Shown here in pieces: positions 17,740 to 27,039 of a stretch of 64,000 bases of DNA; positions within the stretch are counted from its first letter, which is position 1; the number at the start of each line of letters is the position of its first letter. The stretch comes from Leucobacter weissii. GTDB lineage: Bacteria; Actinomycetota; Actinomycetes; Actinomycetales; Microbacteriaceae. The notes under the pieces were generated by a model, which was not told where the DNA came from, made no database searches, and was given only the letters and a program-made list of their open reading frames with translations. The stretch lies in assembly GCF_017565745.1 (NCBI RefSeq), contig NZ_JAGDYM010000004.1, forward strand, positions 124,001 to 188,000. The letters are read 5' to 3'. Made by a program: the position numbers and the translations under genes.

Positions 17740-20487
17740 ATGAGCCTGGCGCACGTACTCGACGCGGCGGGCGCTGCCGGCGGATCCTCCGAGCCCGATG
17801 AGCTCTTCGCGCGCTTCGAGCAGTGGGCCGCGGAGGATCGCGGGCTCAGCCTCTACCCGGCGCAGGAGGAGGCCCTGCTCGGCCTCGCCCTCGGCTCGAA
17901 CGTGATCCTCGCCACGCCCACGGGATCCGGGAAGTCGCTCGTGGCGCTGGGCGCGCACTTCTTCGCGCTCGCCGAAGGAAGGCGGACCGTCTACACCGCG
18001 CCCATCAAGGCGCTGGTCAGCGAGAAGTTCTTCGAGCTGGTCGCGGCGTTCGGTGCGGAGCGGGTCGGCATGATCACGGGCGACTCCTCGATCAACTCCG
18101 ACGCGCCGATCATCTGCTGCACGGCCGAGATCCTCGCCAATCTCGCGCTGCGCGACGCCGCGGCGGGCGGCATCACCCAGGTGGTGATGGACGAGTTCCA
18201 CTTCTACGCCGAGCCGGACCGGGGCTGGGCGTGGCAGGTGCCCCTGCTGCTCATGCCGGACGCGCAGTTCCTGCTCATGTCGGCGACGCTCGGCGACGTG
18301 AGCGAGCTCGCGGCCGACCTCTCGCGCCGCACCGGCCGGGGCACGGAGCTGGTGACCGGCGCGCAGCGCCCCGTGCCGCTGCATTTCGCCTACGAGGTGC
18401 GCGCCGTGCACGAGGTCGTGGAGCTGCTGCTGGCCGAGGGCGGCACCCCCGCCTACCTGGTGCACTTCAACCAGTCGCACGCCGTCGAGCAGGCGCAGGC
18501 GCTCGCGAGCATCAAGCTGGTGGATCGCGCCCGGCGCGACGAGATCGCGGAGGCGATCGGCGCGTTCCGCTTCAGCACCGGCTTCGGCACGACCCTGTCG
18601 CGGCTCGTCCGCTCGGGGATCGGCGTGCACCACGCCGGCATGCTGCCCCGCTACCGGCTGCTCGTCGAGCAGCTCGCGCAGCGCGGGCTGCTGCGCGCGA
18701 TCTGCGGCACCGACACGCTGGGCGTGGGCATCAACGTGCCGATCCGCACCGTCGTGATCACCGCCCTCGCCAAGTTCGACGGGGAGCGGATGCGGCGGCT
18801 GTCGGCCCGCGAGTTCCACCAGATCGCGGGTCGGGCGGGGCGCGCCGGCTACGACACCGAGGGCGACGTGATCGCGCTGGCGCCCGAGCACGAGGTGGAG
18901 AACGCGCGCGCGGCCGCGAAGGCGGCGGCGCGAGCGGAGTCGGGGCGCGCCGGTGGCAAGAAGGCCAAGCCGGTCAGGAAGAAGGCTCCGCCGCAGGGCT
19001 TCGTCGGCTGGAACGAGCAGACGCTCGAGCGGCTCACCGTCGCCGAGCCCGAGCCGCTCGTGAGCCGCATGCGCATCACCCACGCGATGGTCCTGGGAGT
19101 GATCGGGCGCTCGTCTCCCGATCCGACGGGCGTCGCCGGGCGGAGCGCCGCGGCCGGCCAGCGGGCGAGCGAGGTGCTGCGGGTCATGCGCGCGCTGATC
19201 TTCGACAGCCATGAGCCGCCGGCGGCCCAGTTCGCCCACGCCCGCACGGCGCTCGCGATCTTCCGCACGCTGCGCGACGGCGGCGTCGTCGAGATCGTCG
19301 ATCCCGACCGCAGCGAGGACGACTGGGGCGGGGGTCGCTGGTCAGGGGGCGTGTGGAGCGACGACGGCGTGATCGTCGACGATGGCGAGGGCGGCGCGGC
19401 GAGCCCCGATCCCATTCTGCGCCTCACGGTCGAGCTGCAGCATGACTTCGCCCTCAACCAGCCGCTCTCGCCCTTCGCGCTCGCCGCGATCGAGCTCTTC
19501 GACCCGGAATCCGAGAGCTACGCCCTCGACGTGATCTCGGTGATCGAGGCGACGCTCGAGGATCCGCGCTCCCTCCTGCGGGCGCAGGAGCACCGGGCGC
19601 GCGGCGAGGCGATCGCCGCCATGAAGGCGGAGGGCATCGAGTACGACGAGCGCATGGAACTGCTCGAGGAGGTCACGCACCCGCAGCCCCTCGCCGAGCT
19701 GCTGGGCGAGGCGTTCGAGGCCTACCTGCGCGAGGTGCCGTGGGCGCGGGACTTCGAGCTGAGGCCGAAGTCGGTGGTGCGCGACATGGTGGAGCGCGCC
19801 TTCGGCTTCCGCGACCTGGTGTCGTTCTATCAGCTCGGTCGCGCCGAGGGGACGGTGCTGCGCTATCTCAGCGACGCCTATCGCGCGATCTCGCGCACCG
19901 TGCCGGAGCAGGCGAAGACCCCGGAACTCGAAGAGCTGATCGAGTGGCTCGGAGAGCTCGTGCGCCAGGTCGATTCGAGCCTCCTCGACGAGTGGGCGGC
20001 GCTCGCGCATCCGGAGCGGCTGATCGTCGACGCTGACGATGCCGCGCCCTCGGATCCCGGTGCCGATCTCGCGCCGCCGACCCGTTCGGTGCTCGTCAAC
20101 GAGCGGGCCTTCACCGTGATGGTCCGCAACGCCGTGTTCCGGCGGGTGCGGGCGGCGGCGTTCGAGCACCTCGACGAGCTCGCCGAGCTCGACGGCGCGC
20201 ACGGCTTCGGAGCGGAGCGCTGGCGCGAGGCGCTGGACGCCTACTTCGCCGAGTACGACGCGATCGGCACGGGGCCCGAGGCCCGCTCTGCGGCGCTGCT
20301 CGAGATCGACCGTTCCGCGGCGGGCTCGGGAGCCGGTGCGGCGGAGTGGCGCTTCCGCCAGGTGCTGGACGATCCGGAGGGGGACCGGGACTGGGCCATC
20401 GAGGGAGCCGTCGAGCTGGCGGCCTCCGAGGCGTCGGGGGAGCCGGTGGTGCGCGTCGAGCGGGTCGGGCCGTTCGGGCGGGAGTGA
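17740..20487 (+). CDS. Ski2-like DExH-box RNA helicase with DUF3516 domain
   Basis: 915 aa. The SF2 core occupies residues ~30-400: Walker A ATPTGSGKSLVALG (~60-73), APIKALVSEKF, DEFH box (VVMDEFHFYAEPDRGW), MSATLGD, and motifs V-VI in TDTLGVGINVPIRTV and FHQIAGRAGRAGYDT. A Lys-rich linker follows (residues ~405-420: KKAKPVRKKAPPQG), then the actinobacterial DUF3516 C-terminal region. It probably unwinds RNA in turnover or ribosome biogenesis. The start is leaderless-like. The epimerase gene begins 9 nt downstream, so they share a transcript even though the functions are not obviously linked. Confidence 0.92.
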   Translation: MSLAHVLDAAGAAGGSSEPDELFARFEQWAAEDRGLSLYPAQEEALLGLALGSNVILATPTGSGKSLVALGAHFFALAEGRRTVYTAPIKALVSEKFFELVAAFGAERVGMITGDSSINSDAPIICCTAEILANLALRDAAAGGITQVVMDEFHFYAEPDRGWAWQVPLLLMPDAQFLLMSATLGDVSELAADLSRRTGRGTELVTGAQRPVPLHFAYEVRAVHEVVELLLAEGGTPAYLVHFNQSHAVEQAQALASIKLVDRARRDEIAEAIGAFRFSTGFGTTLSRLVRSGIGVHHAGMLPRYRLLVEQLAQRGLLRAICGTDTLGVGINVPIRTVVITALAKFDGERMRRLSAREFHQIAGRAGRAGYDTEGDVIALAPEHEVENARAAAKAAARAESGRAGGKKAKPVRKKAPPQGFVGWNEQTLERLTVAEPEPLVSRMRITHAMVLGVIGRSSPDPTGVAGRSAAAGQRASEVLRVMRALIFDSHEPPAAQFAHARTALAIFRTLRDGGVVEIVDPDRSEDDWGGGRWSGGVWSDDGVIVDDGEGGAASPDPILRLTVELQHDFALNQPLSPFALAAIELFDPESESYALDVISVIEATLEDPRSLLRAQEHRARGEAIAAMKAEGIEYDERMELLEEVTHPQPLAELLGEAFEAYLREVPWARDFELRPKSVVRDMVERAFGFRDLVSFYQLGRAEGTVLRYLSDAYRAISRTVPEQAKTPELEELIEWLGELVRQVDSSLLDEWAALAHPERLIVDADDAAPSDPGADLAPPTRSVLVNERAFTVMVRNAVFRRVRAAAFEHLDELAELDGAHGFGAERWREALDAYFAEYDAIGTGPEARSAALLEIDRSAAGSGAGAAEWRFRQVLDDPEGDRDWAIEGAVELAASEASGEPVVRVERVGPFGRE

Positions 20488-20496
20488 GGGATCGAG

Positions 20497-21828
20497 ATGA
20501 CGCAGCAGAACACGGGAACACCTCGGGCCGAGCGCGCCGTCGGGAGCGCCGAGCGCGAGGAGCCGCGCCGCGTGCTCGTGGTCATCGGCACCCGCCCCGA
20601 GGCGATCAAGATGATCCCCGTGATCCGCGCACTCCAGGAGTCCGGCAGATTCCGCCCGGTCGTCGTCAGCACGGGGCAGCACGCGGCGATGCTCGAACAG
20701 CTCATCCAGCGCTCGCACCTGCGGCTCGACGCGAACCTGCGGGCGGGCGAGCACCGCGACGGCCTCGCCCCCTCGCTGAACGAGATGGTGGCGCGCGTCA
20801 TCACCGGCATCGACCGGATCTGGCGGGAGAACGCGGTGCCCGCCGACCTCAGCGCCGACGGGACGCGGCGGCCGAAGGGCGCCCTCGCCTGCCTCGTGCA
20901 CGGCGACACCAGCTCCGCAGCGGCCGCGGCGCTCGCCGCCTTCAATCTGCAGATCCCGGTCGTGCACGTCGAGGCCGGGCTGCGCACCTCCAACCTCCTC
21001 GAGCCGTTCCCCGAGGAGGGGAACCGGCAGCTGATCTCGCGCGTCGCCGCCCTGCACTTCGCGCCGACGACGAGGAACAAGACGAATCTCGTGCGGGAGG
21101 GCATCGACTTCGACCGGATCGTGGTGACGGGCAACACGGCCATCGACATGCTGCACTGGGCGATCGGGCAGCCGTCGGGCTACGGGGAGGGGCTCGAATG
21201 CCTCGAGGGCTTCGAACCCGGCCCGGGACGGCGCATCGTGCTCGTCACCGCCCACCGGAGGGAGAACTGGGGCGCGGGGATCGACGGCATCGCCGAGGCG
21301 GTGCGGCGGCTGAGCGAGCGCTACCCGGAATCGCAGTTCGTCGTGCCGCTGCACCCCAATCCCGTCGCGAGGCGCCCGATGCGGGCGGCGCTCACGGGGC
21401 AGGGCAACGTGCGGCTGGTGGAGCCGCGGGACTACTTCGAGTTCGTGCACCTCATCGCCGCCTCGGCCCTGATCATCACCGACTCCGGCGGCCTGCAGGA
21501 GGAGGCGCCGGCGGTCGGGGTGCCGGTGCTCGTCACCCGTGAGACCACCGAGCGGCAGGAGGGGGTGCTCGCCGGATCCCTCACCCTCGTCGGGACCGAT
21601 CCCGGCCGGATCGTGTCCGAGGCGGTCCGGATCCTCGACCGCGCGCCCGGGGCGCCCGAGGATGCGCCGCGCAACCCCTACGGCGACGGGCGCGCCGCCG
21701 AGCGGATCGTGCGCTCGCTCGATCACGTGCTGCTCGACGGCGCGGCACCGGAGCAGTACGACGGCGATCAGCTGCGCTCCGCGGTGCGGAGATTCATGGG
21801 GGACCGCGGGTTCGAGGAGCGCGGCTGA
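20497..21828 (+). CDS. wecB: UDP-N-acetylglucosamine 2-epimerase (non-hydrolysing)
   Basis: 443 aa GT-B-like fold. Conserved segments: VIGTRPEAIKMIPVI (residues ~27-41), CLVHGDTSSA, VHVEAGLRTSN, FPEEGNRQL, VLVTAHRRENWG and TDSGGLQEEAPAVGVPVL, which bind the UDP-sugar and include the family's catalytic acidic residues. It interconverts UDP-GlcNAc and UDP-ManNAc, supplying ManNAc for surface polysaccharide. The start has GAGGG 5 nt upstream. It is 1 nt from the following GT2 gene, so epimerase and glycosyltransferase are likely made together. Length is somewhat greater than the ~380 aa norm because of the N-terminal leader (~25 aa) and a late tail. Confidence 0.93.
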   Translation: MTQQNTGTPRAERAVGSAEREEPRRVLVVIGTRPEAIKMIPVIRALQESGRFRPVVVSTGQHAAMLEQLIQRSHLRLDANLRAGEHRDGLAPSLNEMVARVITGIDRIWRENAVPADLSADGTRRPKGALACLVHGDTSSAAAAALAAFNLQIPVVHVEAGLRTSNLLEPFPEEGNRQLISRVAALHFAPTTRNKTNLVREGIDFDRIVVTGNTAIDMLHWAIGQPSGYGEGLECLEGFEPGPGRRIVLVTAHRRENWGAGIDGIAEAVRRLSERYPESQFVVPLHPNPVARRPMRAALTGQGNVRLVEPRDYFEFVHLIAASALIITDSGGLQEEAPAVGVPVLVTRETTERQEGVLAGSLTLVGTDPGRIVSEAVRILDRAPGAPEDAPRNPYGDGRAAERIVRSLDHVLLDGAAPEQYDGDQLRSAVRRFMGDRGFEERG

Positions 21829-21829
21829 C

Positions 21830-23281
21830 ATGCCCGCCCTGCTGATCGGACTGATCGGACTGATCGGATTCGCCGGTCGTCCCGGGGCGCTCGGCACGAG
21901 CGGCGGGTTCGCGCAGTGGTGGCGCGAGACGGGGGACTTCCTGTTCGACCTCTACGGCGGACTGCCGTGGTGGGCGGTTCCGCTGTTCTGGGTCGCGCTC
22001 GTCATCATCCTGGTCTCGACGGTCTCGCTGCTCGCCCTGACGGTCTCGGCGCAGCTGCAGCTCGCGCGTACCGCCCGCGCCCGCAGGCGGTACGGCGACC
22101 CGGCCGAGAGCGAGGCGGACTATCTTTGGGTGTTCATGGTGCCGGCGCTCAACGAGGAGGTGACGATCGCCGACTCGGTGGGGCGCCTGAGCGAGGTGCG
22201 GGCGACGCACAAGCGGATCCTCGTCGTGAACGACGGCTCCGACGATCGGACGGGGCAGATCCTCGCGTCGCTCGACGTGCCGGAGCTGACGGTGCTCACG
22301 CGGACGGCCCCCGAGGCCAGGCAGGGGAAGTCGGAGGCGCTCAACGACGCCTGGCGCTACCTGCACCGGGAGGTGCTCGGCGCGGGGGTCTACGGCGGCT
22401 GGGATCCGCGGCGGGTGATCGTGACGATCGTCGACGCCGACGGCCGTCTCGACGCGCGTGCGGCCCGCGTCTCGCGGCTCTTCGACGATCCACGGGTGGG
22501 CGGGGTGCAGGCGCTCGTCCGGATCTACAACCGCCGCTCCTTCCTCACCTGGGCGCAGGACATCGAGTTCGGGGTCTTCGGCCACCTCTTCCAGATGGGA
22601 CGCATGAGCTGGGGCACCGCGAACATGGGCGGCAACGGGCAGTTCAACCGCCTCGCCGCGCTCGACGAGGTCGCGGTCGAGAACCGGCGAGGGCAGCGGG
22701 GTCCCTGGCGCGAGGGCCGGCTCACCGAGGATCAGGACATCGGCCTCAGGATGATCGAGCGCGGCTGGCGCGGCGCCCAGTCGACCACGGTGACCGTGCA
22801 TCAGCAGGGGCTCAACTCGTTGCGCGCGCTCTACCGGCAGCGCACCCGGTGGTCGCAGGGCGGCTGGCAGATGCTCGATCTGAGCTGGCGGATGCTGAGG
22901 AACCCCTCCGTCGGGATCGCGGGGCGCTGGGATCAGTTCTGGTACCTGCTGAACCCGCTCGTGCAGGCCTGGATGGGGCTGACCGTGCTGCTCACGGTGG
23001 TGTTCGTCGCGACGCAGACCACCCGGGTGCAGCCGAGCGTGCTCTTCCTGCTCGTGCTGTACCTCTTCGCCGTGTTCCCCGTCGTCTGGTCGGTCGTCTT
23101 CGCCCGTCGCCGCTTCACGCCGCTGAAGCTGATCGCCGATGTGCTGCTCGCGCACCTCTACGTCTTCTACTCGTGGCTGATCTATCCGGTCGTCTACCGC
23201 GCGCTGCTGCGGCAGCTGATGGGATTGCAGCGCTGGGCCAAGACGGAGCGCGAGGCGATCGAGGGCGATCCGCCGGACTGA
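21830..23281 (+). CDS. Membrane glycosyltransferase family 2 (processive, BcsA/hyaluronan-synthase-like)
   Basis: 483 aa from ATG 21830 (GAGGAG ~10 nt upstream, inside wecB). An N-terminal TM segment is followed by TM 2 (~45-75). The GT-A domain then shows VPALNEEVTIADSV, VVNDGSDDRTG, the DxD motif (IVDADGRLD), TEDQDIG (catalytic base region) and QRTRWSQGG (QxxRW acceptor motif), the signature of processive polymer synthases. Three or four TM segments follow residue ~355. It probably polymerises a UDP-sugar made by the upstream epimerase and exports the chain. The first codons contain a 9-bp tandem repeat that encodes LIGLIGLIG. Confidence 0.9.
   Translation: MPALLIGLIGLIGFAGRPGALGTSGGFAQWWRETGDFLFDLYGGLPWWAVPLFWVALVIILVSTVSLLALTVSAQLQLARTARARRRYGDPAESEADYLWVFMVPALNEEVTIADSVGRLSEVRATHKRILVVNDGSDDRTGQILASLDVPELTVLTRTAPEARQGKSEALNDAWRYLHREVLGAGVYGGWDPRRVIVTIVDADGRLDARAARVSRLFDDPRVGGVQALVRIYNRRSFLTWAQDIEFGVFGHLFQMGRMSWGTANMGGNGQFNRLAALDEVAVENRRGQRGPWREGRLTEDQDIGLRMIERGWRGAQSTTVTVHQQGLNSLRALYRQRTRWSQGGWQMLDLSWRMLRNPSVGIAGRWDQFWYLLNPLVQAWMGLTVLLTVVFVATQTTRVQPSVLFLLVLYLFAVFPVVWSVVFARRRFTPLKLIADVLLAHLYVFYSWLIYPVVYRALLRQLMGLQRWAKTEREAIEGDPPD
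21842..21868 (+). repeat. Three tandem 9-bp repeats in the GT2 gene start
   Basis: CTGATCGGA occurs three times in a row, encoding Leu-Ile-Gly repeats in the first membrane segment. Copy-number change would keep the frame. Confidence 0.7.
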
Positions 23282-23284
23282 ACC

Positions 23285-23716
23285 TCAGCCGCGCCCCGGG
23301 CGGGCCGCCACGGCCTCGGTGAGCAGCCGGATCGCCTCGTCGCGATCGACGCCGAGCTCGGCCAGCGCCGCCGCGGTCTCCAGGGCGATCCGCCGCGCCT
23401 CCGCCGCCACGGGATCGTCTCCCAGACTCACGAACGTGCCGGCCCGTCCCCGTCCCTCGATCACCCCGGCCCGCTCCAGAGCACGGTAGGCTCCGGCGAC
23501 GGTGTTGGCCGCGATGCCGAGCCGAGCTGCGAGCCCGCGGACGGTGGGCAGGCGCTGCCCCGGGGTCAGCGTTCCGTCGCCCACCCCGGCGAGCACCGCG
23601 TCGCGCAGCTGGGCGGAGGGCGGAACGGCGCTCTCGCGATCCACGGCGAAGGCGAGGCCGTCCGAGTGCGGGGCGCCGTCGGTCCGCTCGGTGTCTCTCA
23701 TCTCGCCGTCGCTCAT
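23285..23716 (-). CDS. GntR-family transcriptional regulator, short YtrA-like type
   Basis: 143 aa. The winged HTH is at residues ~33-97 (VPPSAQLRDAVLAGVGDGTL; LPTVRGLAARLGIAANTVAGAYRALERAGVIEGRGRAGTFV). Only ~40 helical residues follow, with no FCD/UTRA effector domain, matching the YtrA subfamily that usually regulates neighbouring transporter genes. No transporter is adjacent here: it converges on the GT2 gene and is divergent from Ppx/GppA, so the target is not evident. Confidence 0.88.
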   Translation of the reverse strand: MSDGEMRDTERTDGAPHSDGLAFAVDRESAVPPSAQLRDAVLAGVGDGTLTPGQRLPTVRGLAARLGIAANTVAGAYRALERAGVIEGRGRAGTFVSLGDDPVAAEARRIALETAAALAELGVDRDEAIRLLTEAVAARPGRG

Positions 23717-23786
23717 CCCCTCAGCCTACTGCCGCGTCCGGTCGCGGCGGTCGCTGAACGGTCGCCGCGCTCGCAGGGGAGCACCG

Positions 23787-23792
23787 TAGAAT
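23787..23792 (+). promoter_or_regulatory. -10 element of a probable leaderless promoter (Ppx/GppA gene)
   Basis: TAGAAT with 7 nt to ATG 23800. Confidence 0.5.
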
Positions 23793-23799
23793 CTGAGGC

Positions 23800-24876
23800 A
23801 TGCGCCTCGGAGTGATCGACGTCGGGTCCAACACCGTCCACCTGCTGGTGGTCGACGCGCACCCCGGGGCGAGCCCGGTGCCCTATCACTCGCAGCGCTC
23901 GGTGCTGCGGCTCATGCGCTACCTCGACGACGACGGCGCGATCGTCGAGGAGGGGCAGCGGCGCATCGTCGAAGCCATCCGGGAGGCGCTGAGCACCGTC
24001 GCCGAGATCGGCGTGGACGATCTGATCGCCACCGCCACCTCGGCCATCCGCGAGGCCGCCAACGGCGAGGCCGTGCTGGCCCGCATCGCGCGCGAGACCG
24101 GCACCGAGCTGCAGGTGCTCTCGGGCGAGGACGAGGCGAGGATCACGATGCTCGCCGTGCGGCGCTGGCTCGGATGGTCGGCCGGCGAGATCCTGCTCTT
24201 CGACATCGGCGGCGGCTCCTTCGAGATCGCGCAGGGCGCCGACGAGTACCCCGACGTGTCGCTGTCGCTGCCGCTCGGCGCGGGGCGCACGACGATGCGC
24301 TTCCTGCGGGAGGATCCGCCGCCGCGGGGCGCCGTCTCTGCGCTGCGCGCGCACGCGCGGGAGGCCTTCACCGAGGCCCGCGACGCGTTCTTCTCGGATC
24401 GGCCGCGGCCCACGCGGGTGGTCGGCACGTCGAAGACCATCCGCTCCCTGGGGCGGCTCGTCGGCGGCCCCTCGGATCCGGTGACCGGCGAACTCGCCCC
24501 CCTGCACTACACGGGCCTGCGGGAGTGGGAGCCGACGCTGCGCGAGATGCCGGGCACCGTCCGCGAATACCTGCCGGGCATCACGCCCGAGCGCGGCTAT
24601 CAGATCCTCGCCGGGGCGATCGTGCTCCGCACGGCGATGAAGGTGTTCGGCGTCGAGACGCTGACGGTCTCGCCCTGGGCGCTGCGGGAGGGGATCGTGC
24701 TGCGCTACATCGACGCGCTCGACGGCTCGGGGGCGGATCCGACCGCGCCGGTGCCGCCGCAGCTGGCGAGCCAGCAGGTGCCGGGCCGGGTCGCGCCGGA
24801 GGAGGCCTCGGAATCCGCCGCGCCCGAGCCGCGCGGCAAGCGGAAGCGCGAGCGCGCGAGGGCGTCGGCGCGATGA
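23800..24876 (+). CDS. Ppx/GppA-family exopolyphosphatase/pppGpp phosphatase
   Basis: 358 aa actin-like ATPase fold. Phosphate 1 motif: RLGVIDVGSNTVHLLVVD (residues 2-19). ATSAIREAANGEAVL gives the conserved central segment, and LLFDIGGGSFEIAQG is the phosphate 2 motif. VVGTSKTIRSLGRLV and LREGIVLRY close the family pattern. Actinobacterial Ppx proteins hydrolyse short polyphosphate and/or pppGpp in stringent-response control. The C-terminal ~40 residues are disordered (KRKRERARASAR). The stop overlaps the ATG of the TPM protein (ATGA), so the two are translationally coupled. Confidence 0.92.
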   Translation: MRLGVIDVGSNTVHLLVVDAHPGASPVPYHSQRSVLRLMRYLDDDGAIVEEGQRRIVEAIREALSTVAEIGVDDLIATATSAIREAANGEAVLARIARETGTELQVLSGEDEARITMLAVRRWLGWSAGEILLFDIGGGSFEIAQGADEYPDVSLSLPLGAGRTTMRFLREDPPPRGAVSALRAHAREAFTEARDAFFSDRPRPTRVVGTSKTIRSLGRLVGGPSDPVTGELAPLHYTGLREWEPTLREMPGTVREYLPGITPERGYQILAGAIVLRTAMKVFGVETLTVSPWALREGIVLRYIDALDGSGADPTAPVPPQLASQQVPGRVAPEEASESAAPEPRGKRKRERARASAR

Positions 24877-26945
24877 GCGGAGCGGAAGGCGGGCGGAGGA
24901 TGAGCGCAGGAGCGCGCGCGAGGGGCGCTGTGGGGAGGATCGCCCTGGCCATCGGGCTCGCCGCCGGTGTGTTCGGGGGAGGCCTCCTCGGGGTCGGCGC
25001 CGCGTCCGCGACGCCGCCCGTGCCGCTCGACTCCGGAGCGGTGACCGACTTCGCCGGGGTGCTCACCGAGGCCGAGCTCGAGCGCGCCGACGAGCGCCTC
25101 GACGAGACCTACCGCGAGACCGGGGTCGACCTGTTCGTCGTCTTCGTCGACGAGTTCACCGACCCCTCGGACAGCAACGACTGGACGAATGACACGGCCG
25201 ACCTGAACGGCCTGGGCGCCTCGCAGTATCTGCTCGGCGTCTCCACCGAGGGGCGCCAGTACTACATCTCCGGGCTCGACGGCGGCGACCTCTCCGACGA
25301 CTTCCTCGGGCAGATCGAGGAGGAGATCCGTCCCGAGCTGCGCGGCGAGGACTGGATCGGCGCCATCGAGACCGCCGCGGCCCTGATCGAGGAGGGCGAG
25401 TCCGGCGGCGGCTCGGAGTCCGGCGAGGGCTCCTTCGCGGCGGACGCGATGACGGGCATCGGCGTGTTCCTGCTGATCGCGCTCGGGATCGCGGCCGTGA
25501 TCGTGCTCATCGTCGTGATCGTGAAGCGGCGCAAGCGGGGAGCCGAGCGCCGCTTGCGGGAGCAGAGCCTCGCCGAGCTCGAACGCGACGCGGGCGTGGC
25601 CCTCGTACGCGCGGACGACGCGCTCAAGACCAGCGCCGAGGAGCTGGAGTTCGCCCGGGCGCAGTTCGGCGACGAGTCGGTGACGGAGTTCGCCGAGACC
25701 ATCGCCGCGGCCGGGGCCGGCCTGGAGCAGGCCTTCGCGCTCAAGCAGCAGCTCGACGACGAGATCCCCGACACCGAGGAGCAGCGGCGGGAGTGGAATC
25801 TGCAGATCGCCGAGCTGTGCGCTCAGGCCGAGGCTCGGCTCGACGAGAAGGCCGCGGCCTTCGACGAGCTGCGCAAGCTGGAGCAGAACGCGCCCGCGGC
25901 GCTCGCCGCGCTCGAGTCCGCGCGAGCGCGCGCGGGGGGTGCCGAGGCGCTCGCCCAGAAGCTGCACTCGCTGCGAGCCGGGTACGCGGAGGAGGCGCTG
26001 GCGACGGTGGCAGAGACCCCGGCCCTCGTCGCCGCGCGGCTCGCCTTCACCGACCAGGAGATCGCGCGGGCGCGCCAGTCCGTCGACGCGGGCGCCTCCG
26101 CTGCGGCGGCGGTGAGCATCCGGGCCGCCGAGCAGTCGCTCGCCCAGGCGGAGGCGCTGGCGCAGGCGCTCACCGCCCACGAGGCCGAGCTGCAGGCGGC
26201 CGGCGAGCGGGCCAACGCCCTGATCGCCGAACTGCGGAACGACATCGCCACCGCTCGGGGGCTGCCGGATCCGCAGGGGGCTGTGGCGGCGGCCGTCCAG
26301 GCCACCGAGCGGCGGATCGGCGAGGCCCGAGGCGATCTGGAGGGCGATCGGCGCCACCCGGAGCGCGCCGAGCGAGCCCTGGAGGACGCCAACGCGCACA
26401 TCGACGGCGTGGTCGAGCAGGCGAGCGGGCTGGCCCGGGCTCAGCAACTGCTCGACGCCCAGCTCGCCCAGGCGCGGGATCGGATCCTGCAGACCGACAA
26501 CTACATCGCCTCGCGGCGCGGCGCGATCGGCGCCACCGCGCGCACCAGGATCGCCGAGGCGCAGCAGGCGCTGGCGCGGGCGGAGGCGGCGCGCGCGCAG
26601 CAGGACGTGACGACGGCGCAGGGCGAGGTGCAGCGGGCGGTGCAGCTCGCGGCGGCCGCGCTGCAGGCGGCGGAGAACGACGTGAACGGCTTCTCTCCGC
26701 CCCAGGGCGGGTACCCCCGCGGTGCGGCGGGCGGCTCCGGGTCGTCGGGCGGGGGAGACGTCCTCGCCGCGGTGCTCGGAGGGATCCTGCTCGGCGGGAT
26801 GGGCGGCGGCGGTGGCTCGCGCGGTTCGCGATCCTCCCGCGGCGGATTCGGTGGCGGTGGCGGCGGGCGTCGCTCCGGCGGCTTCTCCGCGGGCAGCTTC
26901 GGCGGATCCGGCACTCGCAGCCGTCGCGGCGGAGGCCGATTCTGA
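24873..26945 (+). CDS. TPM-domain membrane protein with coiled coil and Gly/Ser-rich tail
   Basis: 690 aa from ATG 24873 (ATGA overlap with the Ppx/GppA gene); ATG 24900 is an alternative. An N-terminal signal or anchor (residues ~20-50) is followed by a TPM/Psb32 domain (~55-175: VTDFAGVLTEAELERADERL; GVDLFVVFVDEF) facing outside, a TM helix at ~195-215 and a long Ala/Glu-rich coiled coil (~225-610). The tail (residues ~620-690) is Gly/Ser/Arg-rich, ending GTRSRRGGGRF, like other actinobacterial TPM proteins. The next gene encodes PspA, and TPM-PspA pairs recur in envelope-stress loci, suggesting a membrane platform for PspA. Confidence 0.85.
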   Translation: MSGAEGGRRMSAGARARGAVGRIALAIGLAAGVFGGGLLGVGAASATPPVPLDSGAVTDFAGVLTEAELERADERLDETYRETGVDLFVVFVDEFTDPSDSNDWTNDTADLNGLGASQYLLGVSTEGRQYYISGLDGGDLSDDFLGQIEEEIRPELRGEDWIGAIETAAALIEEGESGGGSESGEGSFAADAMTGIGVFLLIALGIAAVIVLIVVIVKRRKRGAERRLREQSLAELERDAGVALVRADDALKTSAEELEFARAQFGDESVTEFAETIAAAGAGLEQAFALKQQLDDEIPDTEEQRREWNLQIAELCAQAEARLDEKAAAFDELRKLEQNAPAALAALESARARAGGAEALAQKLHSLRAGYAEEALATVAETPALVAARLAFTDQEIARARQSVDAGASAAAAVSIRAAEQSLAQAEALAQALTAHEAELQAAGERANALIAELRNDIATARGLPDPQGAVAAAVQATERRIGEARGDLEGDRRHPERAERALEDANAHIDGVVEQASGLARAQQLLDAQLAQARDRILQTDNYIASRRGAIGATARTRIAEAQQALARAEAARAQQDVTTAQGEVQRAVQLAAAALQAAENDVNGFSPPQGGYPRGAAGGSGSSGGGDVLAAVLGGILLGGMGGGGGSRGSRSSRGGFGGGGGGRRSGGFSAGSFGGSGTRSRRGGGRF

Positions 26946-27039
26946 TGCCGTCTCTGCTCATGAGATGCTCCCGCCCCGCGGTGCGCCGGGCCCCATCTGT
27001 GACCTGCTCGTTCTCACCCACCTCCTGAAAGGAACCCCC

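Noticed and set aside
19342-21897. Minus-strand frame of 851 codons opposite the helicase and epimerase
   Set aside because: Composition typical of antisense shadow; conserved genes occupy the other strand.
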